A DNA stretch of 64,000 nt from SIG452 sp045638525 (GTDB taxonomy: Bacteria > Bacillota > Clostridia > UMGS1840): positions 124,001 through 188,000 of the forward strand of contig JAZUBQ010000012.1 in the NCBI GenBank assembly GCA_045638525.1. Reading direction: 5' to 3'. Shown here piece by piece: positions 43,613-52,193 of the stretch; within the stretch, counting starts at the first letter, position 1, and the number at the start of each line of letters is the position of its first letter. Position numbers and translations under genes: made by a program. The notes under the pieces are model-generated. The model saw only the letters and a list, made by a program, of their open reading frames with translations. It searched no databases and was not told the origin of the DNA.

Positions 43613-44278
43613 ATGATGAAGCGGTTTTTTTGTATATTCTTTTCCGTTCTGCTTGGAATTTTACTTCTGACAGGATGTGGTTACCAAGCAGATGCCGAGC
43701 TTGGAAATGTCAATGTAGTCATTGGATTGTATCTGGATGTTTCCCCCGCTAATGGTCACTATATTTTAAAAGCAGAAATTGCAGATTTCAGCGAATACGA
43801 AAAATCGTCGGATATTTCAGCAAAAATACTGCAATCAGAGGGGACTTCCATTGCCGATGCTATGGCAAAACTGAATCAGATTTCAGATAAGGAACTGTAT
43901 TTTTCTCACGCAAAAATGATTCTGTTAGGAAGCGGTTTTCAATCTGTTGATATAGAAAATACCGTCGAGTATTTCACCCGTCACCCCCATATCAACTCCA
44001 ACATACATCTTTGTATGTCTCAAAATGATTTATTATCAAAAAAAGAAGAAACATCGGATTCCGTTTTTCAGCCGCTCTGTTCTCTTTTAGAACGTGATAC
44101 CGAAACCGACTTCCCCACTCTTTATCAGTTATACCGAAAAGAAAATGCACAATTTTCTCTGCCTTTGGTAATCAAAACAGAGAACGGTGCTATCATTTCA
44201 TCGGCAATATTTTTTAATTATCATCATCAAATGACTGTTGACAATTTTCAATCATCTACTACAATGCAGGGAGGTTAA
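43613..44278 (+). CDS. gerC: Ger(x)C-family germination lipoprotein, short form
   Basis: A 221-residue lipoprotein subunit of the germinant receptor. The signal peptide ends in the lipobox LTGC (Cys22), and the N-terminal Ger(x)C domain is recognisable (SEGTSIADAMAKLNQISDKE, YFSHAKMILLG, VEYFTRHPHINSNIHLC). Known Ger(x)C proteins have about 350-400 residues. Here the product ends about where the C-terminal Spore_GerAC domain should begin (AIISSAIFFNY), so that domain is missing. No frameshift is visible, because the gerB SD and start follow at once. SD AGGTGA; the ATG at 43616 is an alternative start. Confidence 0.88.
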   Translation: MMKRFFCIFFSVLLGILLLTGCGYQADAELGNVNVVIGLYLDVSPANGHYILKAEIADFSEYEKSSDISAKILQSEGTSIADAMAKLNQISDKELYFSHAKMILLGSGFQSVDIENTVEYFTRHPHINSNIHLCMSQNDLLSKKEETSDSVFQPLCSLLERDTETDFPTLYQLYRKENAQFSLPLVIKTENGAIISSAIFFNYHHQMTVDNFQSSTTMQGG

Positions 44279-44282
44279 TCCT

Positions 44283-45383
44283 ATGAAACTGACAAATCAA
44301 CAAGGCTTTTGCCTGATGACTGCTTTTTTGTTAGGAAATGTTCTCTCAGGAATCGGCGGAATGGGGCACGAACCCAAAACAGGCTATCTCGGCATCTTTA
44401 TCAGCTATGGAATCTATCTGGTATTTGTGGCGATGTATCACTTCATTTTAAAGCGCAACGGCTACCGGGGATTTTTTCACATCATAAAAAATCAATTTGG
44501 TCCGAACGGACAGAAACCGGTATTGATTGTAATAGCAGTTTCTGCCTTCTTATCCGCTTTTTTCAGCATCAGCAATTATATGAATTTTATTTTTGTCAGC
44601 ACCTATCAGAAAACACCGGTTTTACCATGTCTGATTTTTGTATTACTGCTCATTTTGTATTTATGCCTGAGCCGTGAAAAAACAATGGGGCGATATTCGG
44701 AAATTGTGTTACCCATTGTGTTTGTTGCCATTATCACTTTATTATGCTTTGGTCTTTCGCATTGGAATTCAGCAAATTTACAAACCGATATTTCCATCAC
44801 GACCATAGTAAAACAAGGTGCATTTTTATTTTTGGGTCCTTTTTCCGAGATGGTATTTTTCTATTTGGTTTCTGAGTGTCTGCAATCGCCAAAAAGCATT
44901 TCCAAAATTGCTGTTTTCTCGGGCGCGACTGTAACCGTAATTTTTTCTTTGATTTATCTTTTTAATTTATCCGTTTTAGGCGAACAACTGATGGCAGATT
45001 CTAAATTTCCAACCTTTACTGCCGCATCGGTTATACCGATTGGAACCGTCATTGAAAAAGCCGAAACCCTGATTACTTTTTCCTATAGTTTTTGTGACAT
45101 TCTCTATAGCAGCGTTTGTCTTTTTGTGTGTCAGAAATCGCTTGGAATTTTGTTTTCAATGAAACAAAAGACAAAAAAAATAACAGCGTTTTCAGCTGTT
45201 ATTTTCATTGGTTTATTATGGTTTTTGTTAAAACAAAAAATCACTTTGGAAACTGTATATCCCATTGCCACCATCCTGCTGATGCCGTTAACAACAGGAC
45301 TTCCCATTCTGATGTTATTATTCAGTATCAAATCACCAAAAGACAACCATCAATACAAAAGCTCGTGTTCTAAAAAGCTATAG
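44283..45383 (+). CDS. gerB: GerB-family spore germination permease subunit
   Basis: An APC-superfamily integral membrane subunit of the germinant receptor. The 366-residue product is of normal length and has about ten transmembrane helices, beginning MKLTNQQGFCLMTAFLLGN. The conserved cytoplasmic/helix segments of Spore_permease are seen near KQGAFLFLGPFSEMVFFYLV. The ATG at 44283 has AGGGAGG 8 nt upstream. Its 3' end overlaps the convergent radC coding region by 34 nt, and the radC terminator lies inside it. Gene order A-C-B occurs in several clostridial Ger operons. Confidence 0.93.
   Translation: MKLTNQQGFCLMTAFLLGNVLSGIGGMGHEPKTGYLGIFISYGIYLVFVAMYHFILKRNGYRGFFHIIKNQFGPNGQKPVLIVIAVSAFLSAFFSISNYMNFIFVSTYQKTPVLPCLIFVLLLILYLCLSREKTMGRYSEIVLPIVFVAIITLLCFGLSHWNSANLQTDISITTIVKQGAFLFLGPFSEMVFFYLVSECLQSPKSISKIAVFSGATVTVIFSLIYLFNLSVLGEQLMADSKFPTFTAASVIPIGTVIEKAETLITFSYSFCDILYSSVCLFVCQKSLGILFSMKQKTKKITAFSAVIFIGLLWFLLKQKITLETVYPIATILLMPLTTGLPILMLLFSIKSPKDNHQYKSSCSKKL
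45177..45205 (-). terminator. rho-independent terminator of radC, inside gerB
   Basis: A perfect 11-bp inverted repeat (45177-45187 and 45195-45205) with a 7-nt loop. On the minus strand it is followed by eight T residues, the classic intrinsic form; on the plus strand only four T follow. It lies about 145 nt beyond the radC stop, within the antisense of gerB. Confidence 0.8.
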
Positions 45384-46057
45384 CATCTGTGTCCGGATAC
45401 AATCACGTGATCTTCCACACGAATATCAACCGTATTTAAGGCACGGGTAATCAAACGAGTTGTATCAATATCAGCACCACTTGGATTGATATTCCCACTG
45501 GGATGATTATGTGCAAGAATCACCCGTTTGGTTTTGGGATATTTCAGCACTTGTTCCACAATTTTTCTGGGTTCTACAGAAATTTCACTGACGGAGCCTT
45601 CAAATACTTTTTCATAAGCAATTACTTTACCGGCATTGTTCAGAAAAACAACATAGAAAACCTCGTTCAGATGTCCCGAAAACAAACTAACTGCAAACTC
45701 CTGAATATCCTCTGCGGTTTTTAACACCTTAGTTTCCTTCAGTCGTTCCGTTTCGATTTCTCTCATGATACATTTGACAAGCGTAATCAATGCTGCCGTA
45801 TTTTCACCGACACCCGGAATCTTTTTCAAGTCACCGGGATCCGCTTCAAAAACAGCAGATAAACGATTGCCGTAATATGCCAAAATCTCGTGGGACAACT
45901 CATTGGTATCTTTTCTGGGGATGGAATAAAACGTCAAAAGTTCCATCAACTCGTGAGGACACAAGTAATCAAACTGTGCCGACAATAATTTCGAGCGCAG
46001 TCTTTGTCTGTGTCCATCATGATGGTGAGATGGTTTCTTTGGGGTACTATCTGACAT
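45350..46057 (-). CDS. radC: RadC/YeeS-type JAB-domain protein
   Basis: A 235-residue protein of the RadC family. It has a helix-hairpin-helix region (LKKIPGVGENTAALI) and a C-terminal MPN/JAB metalloprotease-like domain with FLNNAGKVIAYEKVFEGSVS and the metal motif AHNHPSGNINPSGADID. The cellular role is unresolved; the old DNA-repair assignment is not well supported. The ATG at 46057 overlaps the fumarase gene end by 11 nt. It converges on gerB with 34 nt of coding overlap. Confidence 0.92.
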   Translation of the reverse strand: MSDSTPKKPSHHHDGHRQRLRSKLLSAQFDYLCPHELMELLTFYSIPRKDTNELSHEILAYYGNRLSAVFEADPGDLKKIPGVGENTAALITLVKCIMREIETERLKETKVLKTAEDIQEFAVSLFSGHLNEVFYVVFLNNAGKVIAYEKVFEGSVSEISVEPRKIVEQVLKYPKTKRVILAHNHPSGNINPSGADIDTTRLITRALNTVDIRVEDHVIVSGHRCYSFLEHELLY

Positions 46058-46571
46058 ATAAATTATTTCCGTCTTTATCAATTACTACGGTTAATGCAAG
46101 ATCTTCCACTCTGAGCTTACGGATTGCTTCTGCACCCAAGTCTTCATAGCAAACAATTTCTGCTTCCTTAATGGACTTGGAAATCAAAGCACCTGCACCA
46201 CCGATGGCAGCAAAATAAATGCCTTCATTTCGTTTAATCGCATCAATGACATCCTGGTTTCGGAGACCTTTACCAATCATACCAAGCTGTCCTTCGTCCA
46301 GCAAAGTGGGAGCGTATTTATCCATACGATAGCTGGTGGTAGGTCCGCAAGAACCGATGACTTCACCCGGCTTCGGAGGAGTGGGCCCTGCATAGTAAAT
46401 CACTGCATTTTTGATGTCGATAGGCAATTCTTCCCCACGAGCCAAAGCTTCGGTCAAACGTTTATGAGCCGCATCTCTGGCGGTATAAATAGTACCGGAG
46501 AGAAGAACCATATCCCCTGCTTTTAAATTTTTGATTTTTTCCACTTCAGAAGTATGAACTTTAATTTCCAT
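46047..46571 (-). CDS. class I fumarate hydratase/tartrate dehydratase, beta subunit
   Basis: The 174-residue C-terminal-type subunit of an iron-sulfur hydro-lyase (FumB/TtdB). Recognisable blocks are LLSGTIYTARDAAHKRL, YYAGPTPPKPGEVIGSCGPT, TSYRMDKYAPTLLDEGQ, GMIGKG and AIGGAGALISKSI. The alpha subunit, which carries the 4Fe-4S cysteines, is not next to it in this window, so a partner must be encoded elsewhere. ATG 46571 is preferred to GTG 46580 on SD spacing (AAAGGA). It overlaps radC. Confidence 0.9.
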   Translation of the reverse strand: MEIKVHTSEVEKIKNLKAGDMVLLSGTIYTARDAAHKRLTEALARGEELPIDIKNAVIYYAGPTPPKPGEVIGSCGPTTSYRMDKYAPTLLDEGQLGMIGKGLRNQDVIDAIKRNEGIYFAAIGGAGALISKSIKEAEIVCYEDLGAEAIRKLRVEDLALTVVIDKDGNNLYVR

Positions 46572-46598
46572 AGTTTTCACTTTCCTTTATATTATTCG

Positions 46599-47624
46599 TT
46601 ATTTTATCAGAATTTCAGGGAGCTTAGTCGCATCCTCCAAAATATAATCTGCACCCATATTTTCAAAAAACAATCGGGCATCTTTTCCGTCAATACCGGT
46701 CAGAACCGCACAGAATTTACAACCTGCAGCATGAGCCGCCAACAAATCGCAAAGAGCATCTCCCACCACCAGAACACGACTGCAATCGGGTATATTACGA
46801 AGATGTTCTATGGCAAAGCTGCTTCCCATTGCTCCTTTGATAAACTGAAACGGATGGGGTTTCACCAAACTTTCTTCCACTTGATTCTGCCAAGTGAGCA
46901 CGTCATCGTAACTCACAATTCTGTCAGAATCAAACAAGGATAAGACCTCCCAGTTAGACAGCGGACGCTCCATTTCTATTTTTGGTCTTCCACTGCCAAT
47001 CCCCAAATGATATCCACTGTTTTTGAGCTTGGTCAGCATTGTCACAGTTGGCTGTAGTCCCAATAAAGGTTCCTCAAAATCCAAAAGTCCGACATTTCCT
47101 TTTACCGTCGGTGCAGCCTCTTGATATTGTTTAAAATAGCCGGCATCTCCAAGAGACCAATGCTGAAATTTACGAACAATTTCCTGATAGAAGGTGTTCC
47201 CTTTTTGAGCATACCCTTCCGGATAATTGAAAATTTCTTCGTATTCTTGTGACAAAACAGTTAACAATTCGGGAGCCAGTATATTTTTATCGGTGAGATA
47301 CTCAGAAACCCGAGAGAAAACATCTTCCTCCTCCAGTCCTTCACTTTTTAAAATATCAATCACCATTACTACCGCAAATGCCAAATCCCAGTTTGAGTTG
47401 ATTCCCAAAGATTTCATGGTTACAACAGTTTCCTGATAAGAAAACACCTGATCCATAATGGCATCTGCATTTTCATAACAGTATTCACTGTTTAATTCCA
47501 AATCATCGTGAAAATATTCATACACGGTCAGAGCCGCCGCTTTCCAATAGGCATATTCGCCGGTTATCACACCGTCCAAATCAAACAGTACGGTATCAAA
47601 CTGCCTAGAGTGCCCGTCGTCCAT
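46599..47624 (-). CDS. HAD-superfamily hydrolase
   Basis: A 341-residue haloacid-dehalogenase-fold protein. Motif I is LFDLDGVITGE (nucleophile Asp15, acid/base Asp17). A large helical cap lies between, then motif II near LGIGSGRP, the Lys in SLVKPHPFQF, and motif IV VLVVGDALCDLLAAHAAG. It is longer than typical phosphoglycolate phosphatases (about 220 residues) because of an expanded cap. The substrate is unknown. SD GGAGA. It lies 39 nt after the HisB-like gene and 27 nt before the fumarase gene in a probable operon. Confidence 0.85.
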   Translation of the reverse strand: MDDGHSRQFDTVLFDLDGVITGEYAYWKAAALTVYEYFHDDLELNSEYCYENADAIMDQVFSYQETVVTMKSLGINSNWDLAFAVVMVIDILKSEGLEEEDVFSRVSEYLTDKNILAPELLTVLSQEYEEIFNYPEGYAQKGNTFYQEIVRKFQHWSLGDAGYFKQYQEAAPTVKGNVGLLDFEEPLLGLQPTVTMLTKLKNSGYHLGIGSGRPKIEMERPLSNWEVLSLFDSDRIVSYDDVLTWQNQVEESLVKPHPFQFIKGAMGSSFAIEHLRNIPDCSRVLVVGDALCDLLAAHAAGCKFCAVLTGIDGKDARLFFENMGADYILEDATKLPEILIK

Positions 47625-47663
47625 AGTTGTTGTTCTCCATTTCTTTTTTACATATCAAAAATT

Positions 47664-48290
47664 TTATTCTATTACAAAGTCAATTTTTCCGGCAACACCG
47701 GAAGTTAAGCCGATTCTGGCTTCATCACAAAAGAGCGCTCTCTTTAATGCAATACCGAACGCACGGTAAATTGCTTCAAAAATGTGGTGCATATTTGCAC
47801 CCTTTCTCAGGTTAACATGCAAGGTTGCCTGCGCTCCCTGTGCCACACCTTCCAAAAAGACAAATAAATCTTCGGTAGCAATCCCTTCGGTAATTTCCGA
47901 AAGTGTTCCCACGCTGTTCTCAAAATGAAAGTAGGCACGGTCTTCAAAACTGATTGCCGCTTCTGCATATGCCTCGTCGATAATACCAACGCCGTCGCCA
48001 AACCCGGTAACACCGCTGGAAGAATTTTGTGAAACATAAGTTTTTAACGCCTTTCCAAACGCAATGCCAAGATCCTCAAAAACTACATGAGACAACACAA
48101 ACGTATTTAACTTTACATCCGTTTCAATGGTAATCCCTGCACGATATGCAATATGTTCAATCATATGATTGAGAAAGGGATAGGGTGTATTGATTTTTTT
48201 GCGATAATCACAAGATAACGCTTTAAAATCACAAGCTACTTTCATATTGGATTCCGTCGTAGTACGTGTGACCGTAACAGTAGTTTTCAT
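47664..48290 (-). CDS. HisB-like (imidazoleglycerol-phosphate dehydratase family) protein, divergent
   Basis: A 208-residue protein with the duplicated IGPD fold. Retained metal ligands are His42 (FLNHM), His68, Glu72, His158 (TLH), His168, His169 and Glu172 (MHHIFEA). The canonical motif HHTNED reads HVVFED here (68-73), so the second His is Val69. The usual SHG element is YRAG, and the DLSGRP segment is lost. Only one of the two metal sites seems fully conserved, so normal dehydratase activity in histidine synthesis is doubtful. No other his genes are present. It has its own promoter (48340-48368) and the SD AAGGAA. Confidence 0.75.
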   Translation of the reverse strand: MKTTVTVTRTTTESNMKVACDFKALSCDYRKKINTPYPFLNHMIEHIAYRAGITIETDVKLNTFVLSHVVFEDLGIAFGKALKTYVSQNSSSGVTGFGDGVGIIDEAYAEAAISFEDRAYFHFENSVGTLSEITEGIATEDLFVFLEGVAQGAQATLHVNLRKGANMHHIFEAIYRAFGIALKRALFCDEARIGLTSGVAGKIDFVIE

Positions 48291-48339
48291 AAAGGTTCCT
48301 TCCTTTCTTCCTATCTTCACCGGAAGATATATAGAATGT

Positions 48340-48368
48340 ATTATAACATATGGTAAACCAAAAATCAA
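48340..48368 (-). promoter_or_regulatory. sigma-A promoter of the HisB-like/HAD/fumarase/radC unit
   Basis: TTGATT (48363-48368), a 17-nt spacer and a perfect TATAAT (48340-48345) on the minus strand. It lies in the 82-nt gap after ligA. The predicted leader contains a 7-bp stem-loop (48312-48318 with 48323-48329). Confidence 0.82.
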
Positions 48369-48372
48369 GACC

Positions 48373-50358
48373 TTAGACCGATGTTTCCGACAATATCTTT
48401 AAAAATTCTTCTTCACTTAAGATGGGAATTCCCAAATCCTGAGCTTTTTTCAGTTTGCTTCCCGCTTCTTCTCCTGCCAATACATAGTCTGTTTTCTTAG
48501 ATACCGACGACGACACTTTACCGCCGTTATCTTCAATGAGTTTGCCGGCCTCATTTCGTTTTAACGTGGGAAGTGTACCGGTCAGTACAAAGGTTTTATT
48601 TAAGAAAATTTCAGAGACACTTTCGTCTTGATATTCCATATTCACGCCATATGCTGCAAGTTCTGAAACAACTTGACGGTTTGCATCGGAAGAGAAAAAC
48701 TCCACAATGCTTTTCCCGGAAATCTCACCAATTTCAAAAATACCCACAAAATCTTCGATACAAGCATCCATCACCGAAGTCATATTCTTAAAATTCTTTG
48801 CCAGAATCTTGCCTGCTTTTTTTCCGATCTGACGAATTCCCAATGCATAAATCAAACGGGATAAGTCTTGTTTTTTGGATGCTTCAATGGCAGAAATCAA
48901 ATTTTCGGCAGACTTTTGCCCCATTCGCTCCAATGAAGCAATCTGCTCTGATTTTACTGTATAGATATCAGATACCTTTTGAATCAAGCCATTTTCCAAC
49001 AGTAAGTTTACCACCTGGGGTCCCAAACCATCAATATCCATCGCATCTTTGGATGCAAAATGAACAATACTTCTTAAAATCTGTGCCGGACATTCTATAT
49101 TGGAACAACGGATTGCCACTTCCCCGTCTGTCCGGACTACTTTTGCTCCACATACAGGACAGCTTTCAGGCATTTGAAATATCTGCTCGGTACCGTCTCT
49201 TTTTTGCGGAACCGATTCCACAACTTCCGGGATGATGTCCCCTGCTTTTCGGACTCTCACCGTATCACCGATACGGATATCTTTATCACAAATATTATCA
49301 TAATTATGAAGGGTAGCTTTTTGCACCGTAGTTCCTGCCAACCGCACTGCTTCCAGTTCTGCATTAGGTGTCAAAACACCGGTTCTTCCCACCTGAATGA
49401 AAATATTTTTCAGTTTGGTTTCTTTAATTTCAGCAGGATATTTATAGGCAATCGCCCATTTTGGGAATTTTGAGGTTTCTCCCAAACGATTACGGGCAGA
49501 AAAATCATTGATTTTCACCACCGCACCGTCAATATCAAAGGGAAGCTCTTCCCGCATTTCTCCCAGTCTTGTAATCTCCGAAAAAACATCTTCCATATTG
49601 GAAAAGGCGTTAAAATACGGACTTACCGGGAAACCGAGTTCTTTTAAAAAGGACAAACTTTCCTTATGGGAGGCAAAGGTTTTCCCTTCGCATGCTTGCA
49701 AATTGAACACAAAAAGACTGAGTTTTCGTTCTGCGGTAATGCTGCTGTCTTTTTGGCGCAAAGACCCTGCCGCCGCATTTCTTGGATTTGCAAAAGGCTT
49801 CTTTTCCAGAATTTCCTGCATGGCGTTCAGTTCTTCAAACACCGCTTTGGACATATATACTTCCCCACGGACACAAAGATACGGATAAGAAACGGGCAAT
49901 ACTTTTGGAACCTCTTTCATTTTCATCAGATTGGCAGTGACATCTTCGCCTACAATACCGTCACCACGGGTAGCTCCACGCACAAATACACCGTTTTCAT
50001 ATTCCAAAGAAACAGACAGTCCGTCAATTTTCAATTCCACAATATACTCATAGTCTGTTCCCAATACATTCTGCACACGTTCATCGAAACTCTGCAGTTC
50101 TTCGTAGGAAAAAGCGTCCTCCAGACTTTGTAAGGGAACACGATGTGTCACAGGAGAAAACACTTCATTGGCACGTCCCCCAACTTTGACAGTCGGAGAA
50201 TCAGCTGTGCGAAGGTGAGGATTCTCTGCTTCCAGCTGTTCCAGTTCACGAAGCATTTGGTCATAAGTGAAATCGTCCACTACAGGACTGTCCTGATTAT
50301 AATAGCAATCGGAATAATATTGCAAAAGCTCACGCAGCTTTAAAATCCGTTCTTCCAT
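48373..50358 (-). CDS. ligA: NAD-dependent DNA ligase
   Basis: Seals nicks in DNA using NAD. The 661-residue product has an N-terminal Ia domain, the adenylation motif ELKIDG (Lys110) and the OB fold. A four-Cys zinc finger follows (CPVCGAKV and CSNIECPAQ), then helix-hairpin-helix repeats (YALGIRQIGKKAGKIL) and a C-terminal BRCT domain (about 585-661, FVLTGTLPTLKRNEAGKLI). The SD TAAGGAGC precedes the ATG. It lies 11 nt after the CvpA-like gene and is the last gene of its transcription unit; pcrA, often adjacent, is absent. Confidence 0.97.
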   Translation of the reverse strand: MEERILKLRELLQYYSDCYYNQDSPVVDDFTYDQMLRELEQLEAENPHLRTADSPTVKVGGRANEVFSPVTHRVPLQSLEDAFSYEELQSFDERVQNVLGTDYEYIVELKIDGLSVSLEYENGVFVRGATRGDGIVGEDVTANLMKMKEVPKVLPVSYPYLCVRGEVYMSKAVFEELNAMQEILEKKPFANPRNAAAGSLRQKDSSITAERKLSLFVFNLQACEGKTFASHKESLSFLKELGFPVSPYFNAFSNMEDVFSEITRLGEMREELPFDIDGAVVKINDFSARNRLGETSKFPKWAIAYKYPAEIKETKLKNIFIQVGRTGVLTPNAELEAVRLAGTTVQKATLHNYDNICDKDIRIGDTVRVRKAGDIIPEVVESVPQKRDGTEQIFQMPESCPVCGAKVVRTDGEVAIRCSNIECPAQILRSIVHFASKDAMDIDGLGPQVVNLLLENGLIQKVSDIYTVKSEQIASLERMGQKSAENLISAIEASKKQDLSRLIYALGIRQIGKKAGKILAKNFKNMTSVMDACIEDFVGIFEIGEISGKSIVEFFSSDANRQVVSELAAYGVNMEYQDESVSEIFLNKTFVLTGTLPTLKRNEAGKLIEDNGGKVSSSVSKKTDYVLAGEEAGSKLKKAQDLGIPILSEEEFLKILSETSV

Positions 50359-50369
50359 AGATATGCTCC

Positions 50370-51002
50370 TTACAAGTTCTGTTTTAAGCTCTCATAACTG
50401 ATGAAAAAATTATAATCCATTACTTCCCTAACCACCACCGAACGGTCAATCTCGGTACACAGATTTTTGGAAAGTTCGGATGCATTGGAAGGCGGCAATA
50501 ACATAACCGCAACCACAATAAAGCAAACGGTTACAAACGAAGCTCCTGTAAGCACCATTCCGCAAACCCGGTTGATGGGTCCCAAAATGGGAATGTGATG
50601 AATAACTTTGGTGCACTTTTTCAACAGAAACACTATCAACTTAATCAAAAGAATGATCACTAAAATACTGATAATATTAAAAATAACGGTAGTGATTCCA
50701 AGCGCCATAGATTGGAGTAACGCTTCGGTGTTTTCTGCCTGATAAGTCATCAAAAGCTCATCCAATCGAGCAAGTGTTTCGTTTTTTTGAATATATCCGT
50801 TGAGCCCTGTCAACACCCATTGATTGATAGGGTCATATAACGGAGTTTTCATCAAAAACGGCGTAACATACGGATATAACAGATATCCTCCAACCGAAGA
50901 AATCACAATTCCCAAAAAGCCTACCAAGGCACGAAGGAACCCTGTTTTATATCCAACAACAAAAGCAATGATTAAACATAGAAGAAATCCGATATCCAGC
51001 AT
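50370..51002 (-). CDS. CvpA-family membrane protein
   Basis: A 210-residue polytopic protein with helices at about 3-20, 24-48, 100-128 and 145-170. The N-terminal signature MLDIGFLLCLIIAFVVGYKT, followed by GFLRALVGFLG, is typical of CvpA. The C-terminal family element GPINRVCGMVLTG is also seen. CvpA proteins are linked to colicin V export and envelope stress, but their biochemistry is unknown. SD AAGGACGGTG. It lies 15 nt after the DUF5711-like gene. Confidence 0.85.
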   Translation of the reverse strand: MLDIGFLLCLIIAFVVGYKTGFLRALVGFLGIVISSVGGYLLYPYVTPFLMKTPLYDPINQWVLTGLNGYIQKNETLARLDELLMTYQAENTEALLQSMALGITTVIFNIISILVIILLIKLIVFLLKKCTKVIHHIPILGPINRVCGMVLTGASFVTVCFIVVAVMLLPPSNASELSKNLCTEIDRSVVVREVMDYNFFISYESLKQNL

Positions 51003-51017
51003 TTTCTCACCGTCCTT

Positions 51018-52175
51018 TTACTGCACCAACATTCTTTCTTGCCCGATGATGGCAATTTTGTTTTTAAAATAATTAACATCTTTGATTTCAAAATCAATAA
51101 TCTGACTATCCAGAATTTTTCCTTTTTTGGAAACACTCAGCACTTCTTTTCGTTTATGCACCAAAAACTTATTATTGGTAATATCACCGATTTTTACGAA
51201 AGCATCCAACGTAAAAGTCGAGGTTTGTCTACCTTTTTTATCATACACTTCACACAAATAGGTTTCCGAAGCGGTATTTTCATAACAAAGAAGCAACGAA
51301 CCATCGGTAAAATAATCAAAAAATTTCAATTTTTTATCTTTAAACTGCATCAACATACTCAGTTCGCCCGAATCAGTCATAATATACAACCCATTTGTAC
51401 ATAATACCAATGCATAGCGATCGGTATAAGAAACCGATGCAGCCATTTTATCCCCGATGACATATCCTTTTACAGGCTCTGCGGTGTCCAGACGGAAAAA
51501 CAACAATTTGGAAGTAATCCCACCGCCGGATATGTCGTTGGTTAAAACTGCCATCATATCGTTTTTAGGATGAATCACAGCATCCACCACATAAGCGGTT
51601 CCGGAATACCAGGTATACTGCTCGGTGCCGTATTCGTCAAAAACTTTGACTGCAGCTTTGGCACCATCTTCGTTTAGAATTACCACAAACTGTCCTTTCT
51701 GATTCATTCTGGCACAAATGATTTCCCTTTCAAAACTGAGTGGAGAAATAATGCCTGATTCATCAAATAACATTGCAGTTTTTCCGCCGATATCATACGC
51801 CAATACGGTTTTATCACTGGTTAGATAAACCGGTTCTTTCATCGCACGAATAAAAGGAGATATGGTAGAGTTGATATTATGATCCGTATCATTTCCTGCA
51901 ACATCTACCGATTTTAAGCCATCAATCGTGGTCAGATAAAAGGTATTTTTAAAAGAAGTTCCGCTGATATGCTGCATAGGAGTATAATGCACAATCTTAC
52001 CCTCAGAAGAAAACTGCACAATTCCTGTCTGATACAAAAGATACACACCACCACAAAGAAGTGCAACAATCAAGATTGCAAACAGAAATTTTAGAAATGA
52101 ATTTTTATGGTTTTTTTCTTTTCGTTCTTTATGTCTGATTCTTCGTTTTCCCGAAGTGTTAGGTTGTCCATTCAT
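51018..52175 (-). CDS. DUF5711-like membrane-anchored beta-propeller protein
   Basis: A 385-residue protein with a very basic N-terminus (KRRIRHKERKEKNHKN), one TM helix (about 28-48) and an extracytoplasmic part made of repeated short strand units. The units are spaced by about 40-45 residues (for example LTTIDGLKSVDVAG, VYLTSDKTVLAYDIGG, YALVLCTNGLYIMTDSG), suggesting a beta-propeller. This resembles clostridial proteins annotated DUF5711. Function unknown. It is placed between truA and a CvpA-like gene, 18 nt after truA. Confidence 0.72.
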   Translation of the reverse strand: MNGQPNTSGKRRIRHKERKEKNHKNSFLKFLFAILIVALLCGGVYLLYQTGIVQFSSEGKIVHYTPMQHISGTSFKNTFYLTTIDGLKSVDVAGNDTDHNINSTISPFIRAMKEPVYLTSDKTVLAYDIGGKTAMLFDESGIISPLSFEREIICARMNQKGQFVVILNEDGAKAAVKVFDEYGTEQYTWYSGTAYVVDAVIHPKNDMMAVLTNDISGGGITSKLLFFRLDTAEPVKGYVIGDKMAASVSYTDRYALVLCTNGLYIMTDSGELSMLMQFKDKKLKFFDYFTDGSLLLCYENTASETYLCEVYDKKGRQTSTFTLDAFVKIGDITNNKFLVHKRKEVLSVSKKGKILDSQIIDFEIKDVNYFKNKIAIIGQERMLVQ

Positions 52176-52193
52176 AAGACTTCTGTCCTTCCT

